DNA of 64,000 nucleotides from Roseomonas xinghualingensis (GCF_025791835.1 NZ_JAOXLP010000011.1:62001-126000); one strand, 5' to 3'. Numbered from the stretch's first letter, positions 8,281-18,357 are shown. Numbers and translations are program-made. Notes: generated by a model from the sequence alone, not told the origin.

Positions 8281-9912
8281 TTGCGTCTTCACCGTCTTGG
8301 CGCGGCTGTCAGCGTGGCCCTGGTCGCGCTGCCGGTCGTGGCCCTCGCCGTCGCGGCCTCGCGCGGCTCGGGCGATCTCTGGCCACATCTGATCCGTTAC
8401 GTCCTGCCGCAGGCGGCGGTGGAGACGGCGCTGCTGCTCGCCGGCGTCGGCGCCGTGGTGGTGGGGGTGGGCACGGGCACCGCCTGGCTGGTTTCCTGCT
8501 ACCGCTTCCCGGGGCGGAAGGCCTTCGCCTGGGCGCTGGTCCTGCCGCTGGCACTGCCCACCTATGTCTCGGCCTATGCCTGGCTGGATGTGATGCATCC
8601 GGCCGGGCCTGTGCAGTCCGGGTTGCGGGCGGTGCTGGGGCTGGCCGATCCGCGCGCCATCCCGCTGCCCGAGATCCGCTCCCTGCCCGGCTGCGTGATG
8701 GTGATGGGGATGGTGCTCTTCCCCTATGTCTATCTCGCTGCCCGCGCCGCCTTCCTCACCCAGGGGGCGGATCTGCTGCGGGCGGGCAGGGGGCTCGGCT
8801 CGGGTGGGCTGCGGCTCTTTCTCTCCATCGGCCTGCCCATGGCACGCCCGGCCATTGCCGCCGGGGCGGGGCTGGCGCTGCTGGAGACCCTGAACGATGT
8901 GGGCGCGGCGGAATTCCTCGGCGTTCGTACCCTGACTGTCTCGGTCTATGTCACCTGGATCACCCGTTCCTCGCTGGAAGGGGCAGCGCAGATCGCGCTG
9001 CTGATCCTGCTGCTGGTCGCGGCGGTGCTGCTGCTGGAGGGCTGGGGCCGCAGCCGCTCGGGCGGCACCCATGCGGTGCGGGAGAGTGCGGAGCCGGATC
9101 TTCGCACCCTGCCGCTGGGCCGCGGCTTGCTGGCCGGCCTTTTCTGCCTGGTGCCGGTGCTGCTCGGCTTCGCCGTGCCCGTGTCCTATCTCCTTTGGGC
9201 GGCCTCGCGCCGCGTGCTGGAGTTCGGCCTGCCGCATGATCTCGGCGCATGGATCGGCAACAGCGCGCTGCTCTCGGCCATCGCCACCCTGCTGATCCTG
9301 CCCGCCGCGCTGGTTCTGGCCTTCGGGGCGCGCGGCGAGGCCATGCCGGATCGCCGCTCCATGGTGGACGGGCTGCTGCTGCGGGCCAGCCTGCTCGGCT
9401 ATGCCCTGCCGGGCGGCATCGCGGCGGTGGGGCTGATCGTGGCCTTCGGTGGGCTGGATGATCTGACGGAGGGGCTGGGCCGCTGGGTGCCTGCCCTGTC
9501 GGGCACCGCCACGGCCCTGGTGGTCGCCTATTTCGTGCGCTTCCTGGCCATTCCGGCCGGAGGGCTGGACGCGGCCTATGTCCGCATCCGGCCGCAGATC
9601 GACTGGTCCGCCCGCTCCATGGGGGCAAGGCCGGGACGCATCCTGGGGCGGGTGCATCTGCCACTGCTGCTGCCGGCGCTTTCCGCCTCCGCGCTGCTGG
9701 TCTTCCTCGATGCCATGAAGGAACTGCCGGCGACCCTGCTGCTGCGTCCCTTCAACCGGGAAACTCTCGCCACCGCCCTTTACGCCGAGGCCGCGCGGGG
9801 CACCTATGAGGAAGGCGCCGTGGCCGCGCTGGCCCTGGTACTGGTGGGGCTGCCCGTGATCGCGCTGCTCGTCGCGGGCGGCCGGCCACGTATGCAGGCT
9901 CCACGCCCTTGA
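8281..9912 (+). CDS. Ferric-iron ABC transporter permease, fused double domain (FbpB-like)
   Basis: A 543-residue inner-membrane permease with two homologous halves of about six helices each. Each half has an EAA-type cytoplasmic loop (RGLGSGGLRLFLSIGLP and RSMGARPGRILGRVHLP) that would dock an ATPase. TTG at 8281 is preceded by GAGAGGGG at 8257-8264. It forms a two-gene transporter unit with the binding protein; the ATP-binding subunit expected next to it is absent, and its stop overlaps or adjoins the FAD enzyme gene. Confidence 0.88.
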   Translation: MRLHRLGAAVSVALVALPVVALAVAASRGSGDLWPHLIRYVLPQAAVETALLLAGVGAVVVGVGTGTAWLVSCYRFPGRKAFAWALVLPLALPTYVSAYAWLDVMHPAGPVQSGLRAVLGLADPRAIPLPEIRSLPGCVMVMGMVLFPYVYLAARAAFLTQGADLLRAGRGLGSGGLRLFLSIGLPMARPAIAAGAGLALLETLNDVGAAEFLGVRTLTVSVYVTWITRSSLEGAAQIALLILLLVAAVLLLEGWGRSRSGGTHAVRESAEPDLRTLPLGRGLLAGLFCLVPVLLGFAVPVSYLLWAASRRVLEFGLPHDLGAWIGNSALLSAIATLLILPAALVLAFGARGEAMPDRRSMVDGLLLRASLLGYALPGGIAAVGLIVAFGGLDDLTEGLGRWVPALSGTATALVVAYFVRFLAIPAGGLDAAYVRIRPQIDWSARSMGARPGRILGRVHLPLLLPALSASALLVFLDAMKELPATLLLRPFNRETLATALYAEAARGTYEEGAVAALALVLVGLPVIALLVAGGRPRMQAPRP

Positions 9913-9947
9913 CCCGCGGCATCGCTCTGGCGTTTGGTCCCGGTCCC

Positions 9948-11399
9948 ATGCTCGATACCCCTCCCAAGCGCTCCGCGATCCCACTCCCCGATGGTCTGAT
10001 GCAGGCCCTGCAGGACATTCTTGGCCTGCGCGGCATCGTGACGGACCCGGCCCAGCTGGAGCCGCATCTTTCCGACTGGCGTGGCCTTTATCAGGGCGCC
10101 TCCCCCGCCCTCCTGCGCCCGGCTTCCACCGAGGAACTGTCGGCCGCGCTGAAGCTGCTCTACGAGGGCGGGGTGCCGGTGGTGCCGCAGGGCGGCAATA
10201 CCTCCATGGTCGGCGGCGCCATGCCGGATGAGAGCGGGCGGCAGGTGATCCTCTCCCTTTCCCGCATGAACCGTATCCGCGATCTCGACCCGGTGGACAT
10301 GACCATGGTTGCCGAGGCGGGAGTGGTGCTGAAGACCGCGCAGGACGCGGCGGCTGAGGCCGGCTGCCTCTTTCCGCTCTCGCTTGGCGCGGAAGGCACG
10401 GCCACGATCGGCGGCGTGCTTTCCACCAATGCCGGCGGCAACACCACCGTGCGCTACGGCAATGCGCGCGAGCTGATGATGGGCATGGAGATCGTGCTGC
10501 CGGATGGGGGCGTGATCCATGGGCTGCGCCGCCTGCGGAAGGACAACACCGGCTACGCCCTGCGCCACCTGATGGTGGGCGCGGAGGGCTCGCTGGGTAT
10601 CGTCACGGCCGCCGTGCTGCGCCTTTTCCCCCGCCCGCGCGCCGAGGCGATCGCGCTTTGCGCCGTGGAGAGCGAGGAGGCGGCCCTGGCCCTGTTCCGT
10701 CGCTTCCGCGACCGCGACGAGACCGCCGTGCGTGCCTTCGAATACATGTCCGGCCACGGCATGGATTTCGTGCTGCGCCATATCGATGGCGCCACCCTGC
10801 CGCTGTCCGATCGGGCCGATCACTATGTGCTGGTGGACCTCGCCTCCTCCCGCCCCGATGCCGATCTGCGCGGGCTGATGGAGGCGGTGTTGGAGGGCGC
10901 GCTGGAGGAGGGCGAGGTGCTCGATGCCGCCCTTGCCGAGAGCGAGGCGCAGCGCCATGCCATCTGGCGCCTGCGCGAGGAGCATCCGGAGGCCCAGAAG
11001 CGGGAAGGGGCCTCGGTGAAGAATGACGTCTCCGTGCCCGTCTCCAAGGTGCCTGAGCTGATCCGGCGCAGCAACGCGGCGCTGAAGGAGTTGATCCCCG
11101 GCAGCCGCCCCGTGCCCTTCGGGCATATGGGCGACGGCAACATCCACATGAACCTGGAGCAGCCGGAGGGGATGGACCCCGCCGCCTTCCTGGCCCGCAG
11201 CCATGACATCATGGATTGCGTGAACGCCATCGTGCGGGAGCTGGACGGCTCCTTCAGCGCCGAGCACGGCGTGGGCCGGCTGAAGCCGGACATGCTGGCC
11301 GAATGGCGCGGGGGCGCGGAGTTGGAGGCGATGCGGCGCATCAAGGCGGCGCTCGACCCCAAGGGCCTGCTGAATCCGGGCAAGGTCCTGCCGGCGTGA
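9948..11399 (+). CDS. FAD-linked oxidoreductase (D-2-hydroxyacid dehydrogenase / GlcD-like)
   Basis: A flavoprotein of about 483 residues in the family of D-lactate, glycolate (GlcD) and D-2-hydroxyglutarate dehydrogenases. The FAD-binding domain contains RPASTEELSAALKLL and VPQGGNTSMVGGA; the C-terminal domain has FGHMGDGNIHMN and ends HGVGRLKP...NPGKVLPA. ATG at 9948 is preferred; a TTG at 9909 overlapping the permease stop would add 13 residues. It oxidises a D-2-hydroxyacid and passes electrons to a carrier; the exact substrate cannot be read from sequence. Its stop overlaps the next gene (GTGA). Confidence 0.88.
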   Translation: MLDTPPKRSAIPLPDGLMQALQDILGLRGIVTDPAQLEPHLSDWRGLYQGASPALLRPASTEELSAALKLLYEGGVPVVPQGGNTSMVGGAMPDESGRQVILSLSRMNRIRDLDPVDMTMVAEAGVVLKTAQDAAAEAGCLFPLSLGAEGTATIGGVLSTNAGGNTTVRYGNARELMMGMEIVLPDGGVIHGLRRLRKDNTGYALRHLMVGAEGSLGIVTAAVLRLFPRPRAEAIALCAVESEEAALALFRRFRDRDETAVRAFEYMSGHGMDFVLRHIDGATLPLSDRADHYVLVDLASSRPDADLRGLMEAVLEGALEEGEVLDAALAESEAQRHAIWRLREEHPEAQKREGASVKNDVSVPVSKVPELIRRSNAALKELIPGSRPVPFGHMGDGNIHMNLEQPEGMDPAAFLARSHDIMDCVNAIVRELDGSFSAEHGVGRLKPDMLAEWRGGAELEAMRRIKAALDPKGLLNPGKVLPA

Positions 11400-12214
11400 T
11401 CCGCGGCGGAGGGCTGACGCTGCTTGTGGCGTTGGCTCTCTCCGCCTGCACTTCCCGGGAGCCGCGGCCCTGGGAAGAAAGCCCTGCCTCGGCGACCGGC
11501 CGCCCGCCGCCCGCTCCCATCCAGCGGCTGCCAGATATTCCCGATGCTTTCCGTGCCGAGTTGCGCGGTGGCCGTTCTCCCGATTGTCCCCTGCGCGGCC
11601 ATGCCGTGCATCTGGGGGAGGGGCGATTCCTGACCGCCGCCCATCTGGTGGACGGCATCGTCCCGCGCCTCCGCCACTGTGCCGGCAACCCGATCCCGAC
11701 AACCATCCGCTATGCTGGCCGTACCCTGCCGGTGCGGCTGCTGCGGGTGGGTGAGGGATATGTGGAGCCTGGTGTCGGGCCGATCTACCGCCGGGGTGAG
11801 GATCTGGCGCTGCTGCAGGCGCCTGTTGTCCTGCCTGGCCCGGCTGCGCGGCCCTGCCGGGATGGTCCGGCGCGTGGCCAGGTGATCCGTGTCTCCTCCG
11901 CCCGGTGGCATGCCCCGGCCCCAGCCGGAGCGCTGATCCCCGAGAGCCGGCCGGATGACGGCGCCTATTCCGACATCCCGGTAGCGCTGACCGAGGGCGA
12001 ATCCGGCGCGGGGGTCTTCGACGCCGAAACCCATTGCCTGCTAGGTATCGTCAGTCATCGGCCCGATGCCACACCCGAGCGGTCGCGCATTGTTCCAGCT
12101 TCCACAATCCAGGCATTCTTAGAGGCTGAGGGTCGCTCGTCAGGGGGTGAGAAATTCGTGACACTAGGCCATTTGCCCCCACCCGGCCGGGCGGATAGGT
12201 TGCGCCGCCCATGA
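11396..12214 (+). CDS. Trypsin-like serine protease lipoprotein
   Basis: A 272-residue predicted lipoprotein. The GTG at 11396 overlaps the upstream stop and gives a short signal ending LSAC (Cys18 lipobox). A trypsin-fold triad can be proposed: His83 in LTAAHLVDG, Asp136 in GEDLALLQ and Ser203 in EGESGAGVFD, where the canonical GDSGGP reads GESGAG. It would sit in a periplasm-facing membrane leaflet. The next gene, lptF, starts inside its stop codon (ATGA), tying it to LPS transport. The family was not recognised beyond the fold; activity is an inference from the triad. Confidence 0.72.
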   Translation: MIRGGGLTLLVALALSACTSREPRPWEESPASATGRPPPAPIQRLPDIPDAFRAELRGGRSPDCPLRGHAVHLGEGRFLTAAHLVDGIVPRLRHCAGNPIPTTIRYAGRTLPVRLLRVGEGYVEPGVGPIYRRGEDLALLQAPVVLPGPAARPCRDGPARGQVIRVSSARWHAPAPAGALIPESRPDDGAYSDIPVALTEGESGAGVFDAETHCLLGIVSHRPDATPERSRIVPASTIQAFLEAEGRSSGGEKFVTLGHLPPPGRADRLRRP

Positions 12215-13419
12215 ACCGCGTCACGCGCTATATATCGAGGCAGATCGCCCTCAGCCTGCTCGCCGTGACCATTGGTCTGGCGGCGTTGATCTGGCTTACC
12301 CAGTCGCTCCGCTTCATCGAGCTGGTGCTGGACCGCGGCCTGCCCTTCAGCGTCTTCCTTGAGCTGACAGGGCTTCTCCTGCCCTCCTTCTTCGCGGTGA
12401 TCCTGCCCATCACCACCTTCGTGGTGACGCTCTTCACCTATGTGCGCCTCTCCTCGGACCGGGAGCTTGTGGTGATGCGCGCGGCCGGGCTGTCAGATTG
12501 GCAGCTTGCCCGCCCGGCCCTGCTGGTGGCCACGCTGTCCACGGTGATCGGGCTGTTCCTTCAGCTCTGGCTCGTGCCCGTCTCCCATGCTGCCTTCCGG
12601 GCGTGGCAGTTCGAGATCCGCAACCAGATGGCCGCGATTCTCCTCCAGGAGGGCGTGTTCAGCAGTGTCAGCAACGACCTGACCGTCTATGCCCGGCTGA
12701 GGGAGCCCGATGGGACGCTGCGCGGCATCCTCATTCATGACCAGCGCGAGCCAGGCGCCCCGGTGACCATCCTGGCCGAGCGCGGGGTGATCCAGTCCGG
12801 CCCCAATGGCCCGCGCGTGACGTTGCTGAATGGGCAGCGGCAGCAGGTGGAGCGCTCCGTGCCCCCCAATTCCCCGCCTGGCACCCCGCCCGTGCCGCGC
12901 CTGACCGTGCTGGCCTTCGGCGAGAATTCTGTGAACCTGGCCCAGGGCGGCCGCACCGAGGATGCCCGCAACCGTGACAGTCGCGAGCGATTCGTCGGCG
13001 AGTTGCTGAACCCTGACCCGGCCGAAGGCCTGCCGGAGCGCGATATCCGCAAGTTCCGTGCGGAAGGGCATTCGCGCCTGGCTTCGCCCTTCACCGCCCT
13101 TTCCTTCGCGCTGGTGGGGCTGGCCGCCGCCCTGGGCAGCGGCTTCCGGCGGCATGGCGGGGGAATCACCACCATGGTCGCGGTCGGCGCGGTGGTCACG
13201 CTCCTCGCGATCGGCCTGGCGGTGGGCAATCTGGCGGCGCGGGACAACTTCTTCATCCCCCTGATCTGGGTGCATGCGCTCGGCCCGGCCGTGGCCGCGG
13301 CCTGGGTGCTTTCGGGCGCCCCGGGCTGGCCGAGGCGCGTGCCGCCGGTGCCGAAGCCTGGATCCAAGCCGGGACAGGCGCAGGGTGCGGTCCTGACGCA
13401 GCGGGTTGCTGCCGGGTGA
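12211..13419 (+). CDS. lptF: LPS export ABC transporter permease LptF
   Basis: A 402-residue YjgP/YjgQ-family permease. Three hydrophobic helices at the N-terminus, a periplasmic jellyroll-like domain of about 180 residues, then three helices (LVGLAAALGSGFRRHGG region) match LptF. With LptG and the cytoplasmic LptB it extracts LPS from the inner membrane. The stop overlaps lptG (GTGA). The C-terminal 30 residues are Pro/Gly-rich and variable. N-terminal RYISRQIALSLLAVTIGLAALIWL favours LptF over LptG, supported by gene order. Confidence 0.93.
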   Translation: MNRVTRYISRQIALSLLAVTIGLAALIWLTQSLRFIELVLDRGLPFSVFLELTGLLLPSFFAVILPITTFVVTLFTYVRLSSDRELVVMRAAGLSDWQLARPALLVATLSTVIGLFLQLWLVPVSHAAFRAWQFEIRNQMAAILLQEGVFSSVSNDLTVYARLREPDGTLRGILIHDQREPGAPVTILAERGVIQSGPNGPRVTLLNGQRQQVERSVPPNSPPGTPPVPRLTVLAFGENSVNLAQGGRTEDARNRDSRERFVGELLNPDPAEGLPERDIRKFRAEGHSRLASPFTALSFALVGLAAALGSGFRRHGGGITTMVAVGAVVTLLAIGLAVGNLAARDNFFIPLIWVHALGPAVAAAWVLSGAPGWPRRVPPVPKPGSKPGQAQGAVLTQRVAAG

Positions 13420-14525
13420 CCTTTCCGCTGACCTTCGGCGCCTATGTCGCCCGCCGCTTCGCTGGCATGTGCCTGCTGATGCTCGCCGCCCTCACCGGCC
13501 TCGTCGCGCTGTTCGACTTCATCGAGTTGCTGCGCCGTGCCGCGACGCGGGAGGCGGGCTTCGGCATCGTCGCCGCCATCGCCGGGCTGCGCGTGCCCTT
13601 CGTGGCCCTGCAGGTGCTGCCCTTCGCCATCCTGCTCGGCGGCATTCTTGCCTTCTGGCGCCTGGCGCGCTCATCGGAGCTGGTGGTGGCGCGCTCGGCC
13701 GGCATCTCGGCCTGGGGCTTCCTGCTCGGGCCCGTGCTGGTGGCGGCGCTGCTTGGCGGCATCGGTACCGTCGGCCTCTCGCCGCTCTCTTCCGCCATGC
13801 TGGCGCGGGCGGAGCGGCTGGACGCTGCGGTGCTGCGCAACAGCTCCGGTGTCACCACCCTGGCCGGCGGCCGCCTCTGGCTGCGGCAGGCGGATCGGGG
13901 GCTGGACCCGCAGGGCGTGGCGATCCTGTCCGGCCGCCCCTTTTCGCGGCAGGATGGCGGCTTCGGGCTGGAGGAGGTTTCGGTCTGGCGTATCTCGCCC
14001 CATGACCGCTTCCTCAGCCGGGTCGAGGCTCCCCGCGCCACGCTGACGAACGGTGCCTGGCTGCTGGAGGGTGCGGTTTCCTTCGGGGCTGACCGCATGG
14101 CCAGCCCTCCCGAGACCCTCCGTTTTCCCACGGAGCTGACGCCTGGCCGGATCGAGGACAGCTTCGCCAGCCCCGACACCCTCTCCTTCTGGGCGTTGCC
14201 CGATTTCATCGATGTTCTGGAGAGTTCAGGCTTCTCGGCGGTGCGGCACCGACTGCACTTCCATTCCCTGCTGGCCCTGCCCATGCTGGCGGTTGCCATG
14301 GCCCTGCTCTCCGCTGGCTTTTCGATGCGCGAAGCGCGCAAGGGCGGTGTCGCCCAGATGCTGGGTGCCGGCGTCGCCGCCGGCTTTGCCTTGTTTCTGC
14401 TCGACCGGGTGACCGGCGAGTTCGGCGAGACCGGAACCCTGCCCGTGGTGCTGGCCGCCTGGGCGCCCGCCACGGCTGGATTGATGTGCGCGGTGGCGTT
14501 GCTGCTTCACCTGGAGGACGGATGA
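13416..14525 (+). CDS. lptG: LPS export ABC transporter permease LptG
   Basis: A 369-residue YjgP/YjgQ-family permease, partner of LptF. It begins TFGAYVARRFAGMCLLMLAALTGLVALFDFIELLRRA, a typical LptG start, and has the same three-plus-three helix arrangement around a periplasmic domain. GTG start at 13416 lies in the lptF stop. Its own stop overlaps the lptD ATG (ATGA), so three essential LPS-transport genes are translationally chained here. Confidence 0.93.
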   Translation: MTFPLTFGAYVARRFAGMCLLMLAALTGLVALFDFIELLRRAATREAGFGIVAAIAGLRVPFVALQVLPFAILLGGILAFWRLARSSELVVARSAGISAWGFLLGPVLVAALLGGIGTVGLSPLSSAMLARAERLDAAVLRNSSGVTTLAGGRLWLRQADRGLDPQGVAILSGRPFSRQDGGFGLEEVSVWRISPHDRFLSRVEAPRATLTNGAWLLEGAVSFGADRMASPPETLRFPTELTPGRIEDSFASPDTLSFWALPDFIDVLESSGFSAVRHRLHFHSLLALPMLAVAMALLSAGFSMREARKGGVAQMLGAGVAAGFALFLLDRVTGEFGETGTLPVVLAAWAPATAGLMCAVALLLHLEDG

Positions 14526-16939
14526 GAGACGTGAGCGACCGGAAGCGTCCCGCCCGCCGGTCCTTTCCCCGGTTTACCCTGGCACATGCCTCCCGCCGCG
14601 CGCGGCTGCTCGGCGGCGCGGCCTTCGTCATGGCGCTCGCCGCCCCGACGGTGCCGTTGCCCGCCATGGCGCAAGGCGCTTTTCCGAGCGATGTGCGGCC
14701 CGACCAGATCGGGAGGGGCAGCGTGCCCGGCATGGGCGCCGGCATGGCAAAGGGTGGCGCCGAGCGCCCTGGCAGTCCTTCCGCCGGCCCCCTGGGGGGG
14801 CTGGGCGGCGGGACCGAGGCCGACCGCAATGCACCTGTCACCTTCACCGCCGACGCGGTGGAGTATGACCAGAACGAGAACCGGGTGACGGCGAGCGGGT
14901 CTGTAGAGGCCTGGCAGAACGAGCGGATTCTACGCGCCGACCGCTTCACCTATGACCGTGACACCGGCGTGGCCATCGCCGAGGGCAATGTCCAGCTGCT
15001 GGAGCCGGATGGCCAGGTGCTCTTCGCCGACCGCGTCGAGCTGATGGGCGGCATGCGCGACGCGGTGGTGAGCGGCATGCGTGGCCTGCTGGCGCAGAAT
15101 GGAAGGCTGGCCGCCAATGGCGCCCGCCGCCGTACCACCGAGAGCGGCGCCGTGGTCTCGGACCTCGCCCGCGTCGTCTATTCTTCCTGCGATCTCTGCG
15201 TGGAGGATCCCACCGAGCCGCCGCTCTGGCAGCTCCGCTCCCGCCTCGCCACCCAGGATGGCGAGGCGCGGCGAATCCGCTTCCGCGATGCCACCCTGCA
15301 ATTCGGCGGCATCCCGACCTTCTACACGCCCTATCTGTCGATGCCGGACCCTTCGACCCCGCGCTCGTCAGGCTTCCTGACGCCCTCTTTCGGGCAGACC
15401 AACTACCTCGGCGCCTTTGCCGAGATCCCCTATTACTGGGCGATCAACGAGCAGAGCGACCTCACCGTCACGCCGCTGCTGTCCACCGAGGCGCCGCCCG
15501 GCGGCTTCTTCAACTACCGGCAGCGCTTCAATTTCGGCCAGATGCAGATCGAGGGCTCGCTCGGCCAGCTGACCGGGCGCGAATCGTCTGAAGAAGAGGG
15601 GCTTGGCGCGCATATCTTCGCGCGCGGCCTCTTTACCATCGACGAGAACTGGGAGGCCGGCTTCAGCATCAACCGCGCGACGAGCGAGACCTATCTTCGC
15701 GCCTACCGCCAGCCGGCGACCTCGGTGCTGTCCAGCTCGGTCTTCGCCCAGGGCTTCTGGGGCTATGATTCCTATGCCCGCGTCAACGCGCTGGCCTTCC
15801 AAAGCCTGCGTGAGCAGGATGTCACGAGCCGCATCCCCTTCGTCCTGCCCAATATCTACTATGAGACCGTACTGGGCCGGGATTCGCTTGGCGGCACGCT
15901 GACCGCGGACGCCACCGCCTTCAACGTCTATCGCTCCGAGGGCACCAAGACCCAGCGCGCCGGCACCCGGTGGCGCTATGAACTGCCCCGCTTCGACTCC
16001 GTGGGTGCCCAGTGGACCTTCCGGGTGCAGGCCGATGCGCTGGCCTACAATGCGAACGACCTGAATCTGGCTCCTAATTTCAGCGGGATCGGCAGCACCA
16101 CCACGGCCACCGGGAATATCCGCGCGGCGGTCGACTGGCGCCTGCCGCTGGTCCGCTCGGCCGGCACGCTCGGGCAGCAGCTGATCGAGCCGCGCGTGCA
16201 GTTGGTGACCGGCCCCAACATCGGGCGGCAGCGAGACATCCCGAATGAGGACAGCCTCGACTTCGAGTTCACCGATGCGAATCTCTTTGCCCTGAACCGC
16301 TTCAACGGGCGTGACCGCCAGGAAGGCGGCACCCGGGTGGATGCGGCGCTGCGGGCCGCCTGGTACTTCCCGAATGGCGGCGTGGTGGAAGGATTGGTCG
16401 GGCGCTCCTTCCGTGCCTCTGATGAGAAGATCTTTCCGGAGCACTCCGGCCTCGATAAGCGGGCGTCCGACTGGGTCGGGCGGGTCATGGTGGCGCCGAC
16501 CTCTTGGTTTGATGTGACCGCCCGGACCAGGCTGGACGGCGACTCGCTGGACCGGCGCCTGATCGACACCACGGCCGGCTTCGGGCTGGACCCCCTGGGG
16601 CTGCAGGGGACGCGGATCAATTTCGGTTACCTTTACCAGATGCCCTCCACGTTGCGCACGCCGCCGCGTTACACCCGCGAGGTCTATGGTGGCGTGAGCA
16701 CCCGGCTGGGCACCTATTGGCGCGGCAGCGTGTTCGGTCGCTACGATCTTGAGGACAAGCGCGGCGTTTCCGTGGGCGCGAGTGCGACCTATGAGGACGA
16801 ATGCCTCATCTTTGAGAGCAGCTTCTATCGCTCCTACGCCGAGGATCCCTCCACCAATGAGTACTACCCCGGCGGTACCACCCTCATCTTCCGCGTTGGG
16901 TTGAAGACAGTGGGCGATTTCGCCCTGCGGGCACTTTAA
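14522..16939 (+). CDS. lptD: LPS-assembly outer-membrane protein LptD
   Basis: An 805-residue outer-membrane protein. ATG at 14522 overlaps the lptG stop; the in-frame ATG at 14486 would lie inside lptG. An N-terminal export signal (LLGGAAFVMALAA...AMAQG) is followed by a Gly-rich linker, an OstA/LptA-like jellyroll (VTFTADAVEYDQNENRVTASGSVE onward) and the large beta-barrel domain. A CDLC pair and a C-terminal Cys (DECLIFE) may form the disulfides that control barrel opening. With LptE it inserts LPS into the outer leaflet. Confidence 0.94.
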   Translation: MRDVSDRKRPARRSFPRFTLAHASRRARLLGGAAFVMALAAPTVPLPAMAQGAFPSDVRPDQIGRGSVPGMGAGMAKGGAERPGSPSAGPLGGLGGGTEADRNAPVTFTADAVEYDQNENRVTASGSVEAWQNERILRADRFTYDRDTGVAIAEGNVQLLEPDGQVLFADRVELMGGMRDAVVSGMRGLLAQNGRLAANGARRRTTESGAVVSDLARVVYSSCDLCVEDPTEPPLWQLRSRLATQDGEARRIRFRDATLQFGGIPTFYTPYLSMPDPSTPRSSGFLTPSFGQTNYLGAFAEIPYYWAINEQSDLTVTPLLSTEAPPGGFFNYRQRFNFGQMQIEGSLGQLTGRESSEEEGLGAHIFARGLFTIDENWEAGFSINRATSETYLRAYRQPATSVLSSSVFAQGFWGYDSYARVNALAFQSLREQDVTSRIPFVLPNIYYETVLGRDSLGGTLTADATAFNVYRSEGTKTQRAGTRWRYELPRFDSVGAQWTFRVQADALAYNANDLNLAPNFSGIGSTTTATGNIRAAVDWRLPLVRSAGTLGQQLIEPRVQLVTGPNIGRQRDIPNEDSLDFEFTDANLFALNRFNGRDRQEGGTRVDAALRAAWYFPNGGVVEGLVGRSFRASDEKIFPEHSGLDKRASDWVGRVMVAPTSWFDVTARTRLDGDSLDRRLIDTTAGFGLDPLGLQGTRINFGYLYQMPSTLRTPPRYTREVYGGVSTRLGTYWRGSVFGRYDLEDKRGVSVGASATYEDECLIFESSFYRSYAEDPSTNEYYPGGTTLIFRVGLKTVGDFALRAL

Positions 16940-17009
16940 GGGGCGGCTTCCTCCCTCCGCTCCCCGCGAGCGCTTCAATCCGTCGTCCGCATGGTCTAGG
17001 AACCCGCGC

Positions 17010-18350
17010 ATGCGATGCCTCCCCCGTCTCCGCCCGGCGCTTCCGACCCTTCTGGGCCTTGCCCTGGTCCTGCCGCCCCTGTTTGGATCGGCTGGCGCCC
17101 TGGCTCAGCCGGCGGGCCGCCCGACGGCGCGCCCACAGGCCGGCGCGCCGCTGGAGAGCACGAACCGGATCGTGGCCGTAGTGAACGGCGATGTGGTGAC
17201 GGAGAGCGAGGTGCGGTCCCGCACCCGGCTCTTTGCGCTGAATGTCGGCTTGCAGCCAGCGCCTGACCTGATGACCCGCATCCGCCCGCAGATCCTGCGC
17301 CAGCTGATTGAGGAGCGGCTGCGCCTGCAGGAGATTCAGCGCCGGCGCATCCCGGTGGGCGATGACGAGGTGGCGTCCGCGGTCAGCGATATCGAGCGCC
17401 GCAACGGCCTGTCGGATGGCGGCCTGCGCGCCCAGCTGCGCGGTGCCGGGGTGGAGCCCCGCGTGCTCTATGACCAGCTTCGCGCCCAGATCGGCTGGGG
17501 CCGCTATATCCGCGCCCTGCTGGGTCCGGATGCCGAGCCTTCGGAGGAGCAGATCCGTGAGGCGGTGGTGGCCCATGCCGCGCGCGTCGGGCAGCCCGAA
17601 TACCTTGTTTCCGAGATTTTCGTGCCGGTCGAGGACCCTTCCACCGCCGGTGAGACGAAGCGCTTCGTGGACGATGTGATCGCCCGCCTGCGCCAGGGGC
17701 TGCCCTTCCCGATCGCTGCCACCCAGTTCAGCCAGAGCCAGACGGCGCTGCAGGGCGGTGACCTCGGTTGGGTGAGCACGGAGCAGCTGGACCCGGAGGT
17801 GGCCACCATCGTGCAGCGCATGCCACCGGGCGCCGTCTCAAACGCCATCGAGGTGCCGGGCGGCTATCAGATCGTGACGCTGCGCCAGAAGCGCGAGACG
17901 GGGCGCGAGAATGCGACCATGATCACGCTGCGCCAGGCCTTCCTGCCCTTCACCTCGCCTCTCGACCCGGAGAACCCGACGGCGCAGCAGCGCCAGCAGC
18001 TTGAGCGTGCCCAGGCGATCCGCGGCGGCTGCGATGGGGTGGAAGCCGCGGCACGCGCGGCCAATTCTCCGCGCCCGACCGATCCGGGCGGAGAGGTCCG
18101 GCTGGAGACGCTGTCGCCGCCGCCGCTGCGCCAGCTCATCGCCGGGCTTTCGCCAGGCCGGGTGAGCCAGCCGATCGTGACGCAGGACGGGATCATGGTG
18201 ATCGCCGTCTGCACACGCGAAACGCGGAACCTGGCGAATTTCACGCCTGAGATGGCGAAGCAGCAGATGCTGCGCGAGCGGGCGGAGAACCTTTCGCGGC
18301 AGCGGAGCCGCGATCTGCGGCGCCGCGCGACGATCGAGATGCGCGGTTAG
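17010..18350 (+). CDS. surA: Periplasmic chaperone / peptidyl-prolyl isomerase SurA
   Basis: A 446-residue exported protein with a signal peptide ([20 protein letters not shown]). SurA_N chaperone domain covers about residues 50-170 ([30 protein letters not shown]), followed by a parvulin domain containing [17 protein letters not shown] and a second, weaker parvulin-like module near the C-terminus. It escorts outer-membrane proteins, LptD included, to the BAM machine. It lies 70 bp after lptD and 7 bp before rsmA; pdxA, which in E. coli separates surA and rsmA, is not here. Confidence 0.92.
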   Translation: MRCLPRLRPALPTLLGLALVLPPLFGSAGALAQPAGRPTARPQAGAPLESTNRIVAVVNGDVVTESEVRSRTRLFALNVGLQPAPDLMTRIRPQILRQLIEERLRLQEIQRRRIPVGDDEVASAVSDIERRNGLSDGGLRAQLRGAGVEPRVLYDQLRAQIGWGRYIRALLGPDAEPSEEQIREAVVAHAARVGQPEYLVSEIFVPVEDPSTAGETKRFVDDVIARLRQGLPFPIAATQFSQSQTALQGGDLGWVSTEQLDPEVATIVQRMPPGAVSNAIEVPGGYQIVTLRQKRETGRENATMITLRQAFLPFTSPLDPENPTAQQRQQLERAQAIRGGCDGVEAAARAANSPRPTDPGGEVRLETLSPPPLRQLIAGLSPGRVSQPIVTQDGIMVIAVCTRETRNLANFTPEMAKQQMLRERAENLSRQRSRDLRRRATIEMRG

Positions 18351-18357
18351 CCAGGGC

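Noticed and set aside
7693..9984. 763-codon minus-strand frame opposite the iron permease
   Set aside because: Gln/Arg/Gly/His-rich with no domain; the plus strand encodes recognisable transporter genes.
15368..17011. 547-codon minus-strand frame opposite lptD
   Set aside because: No family resemblance; it mirrors lptD, whose beta-barrel and OstA domains are clear.
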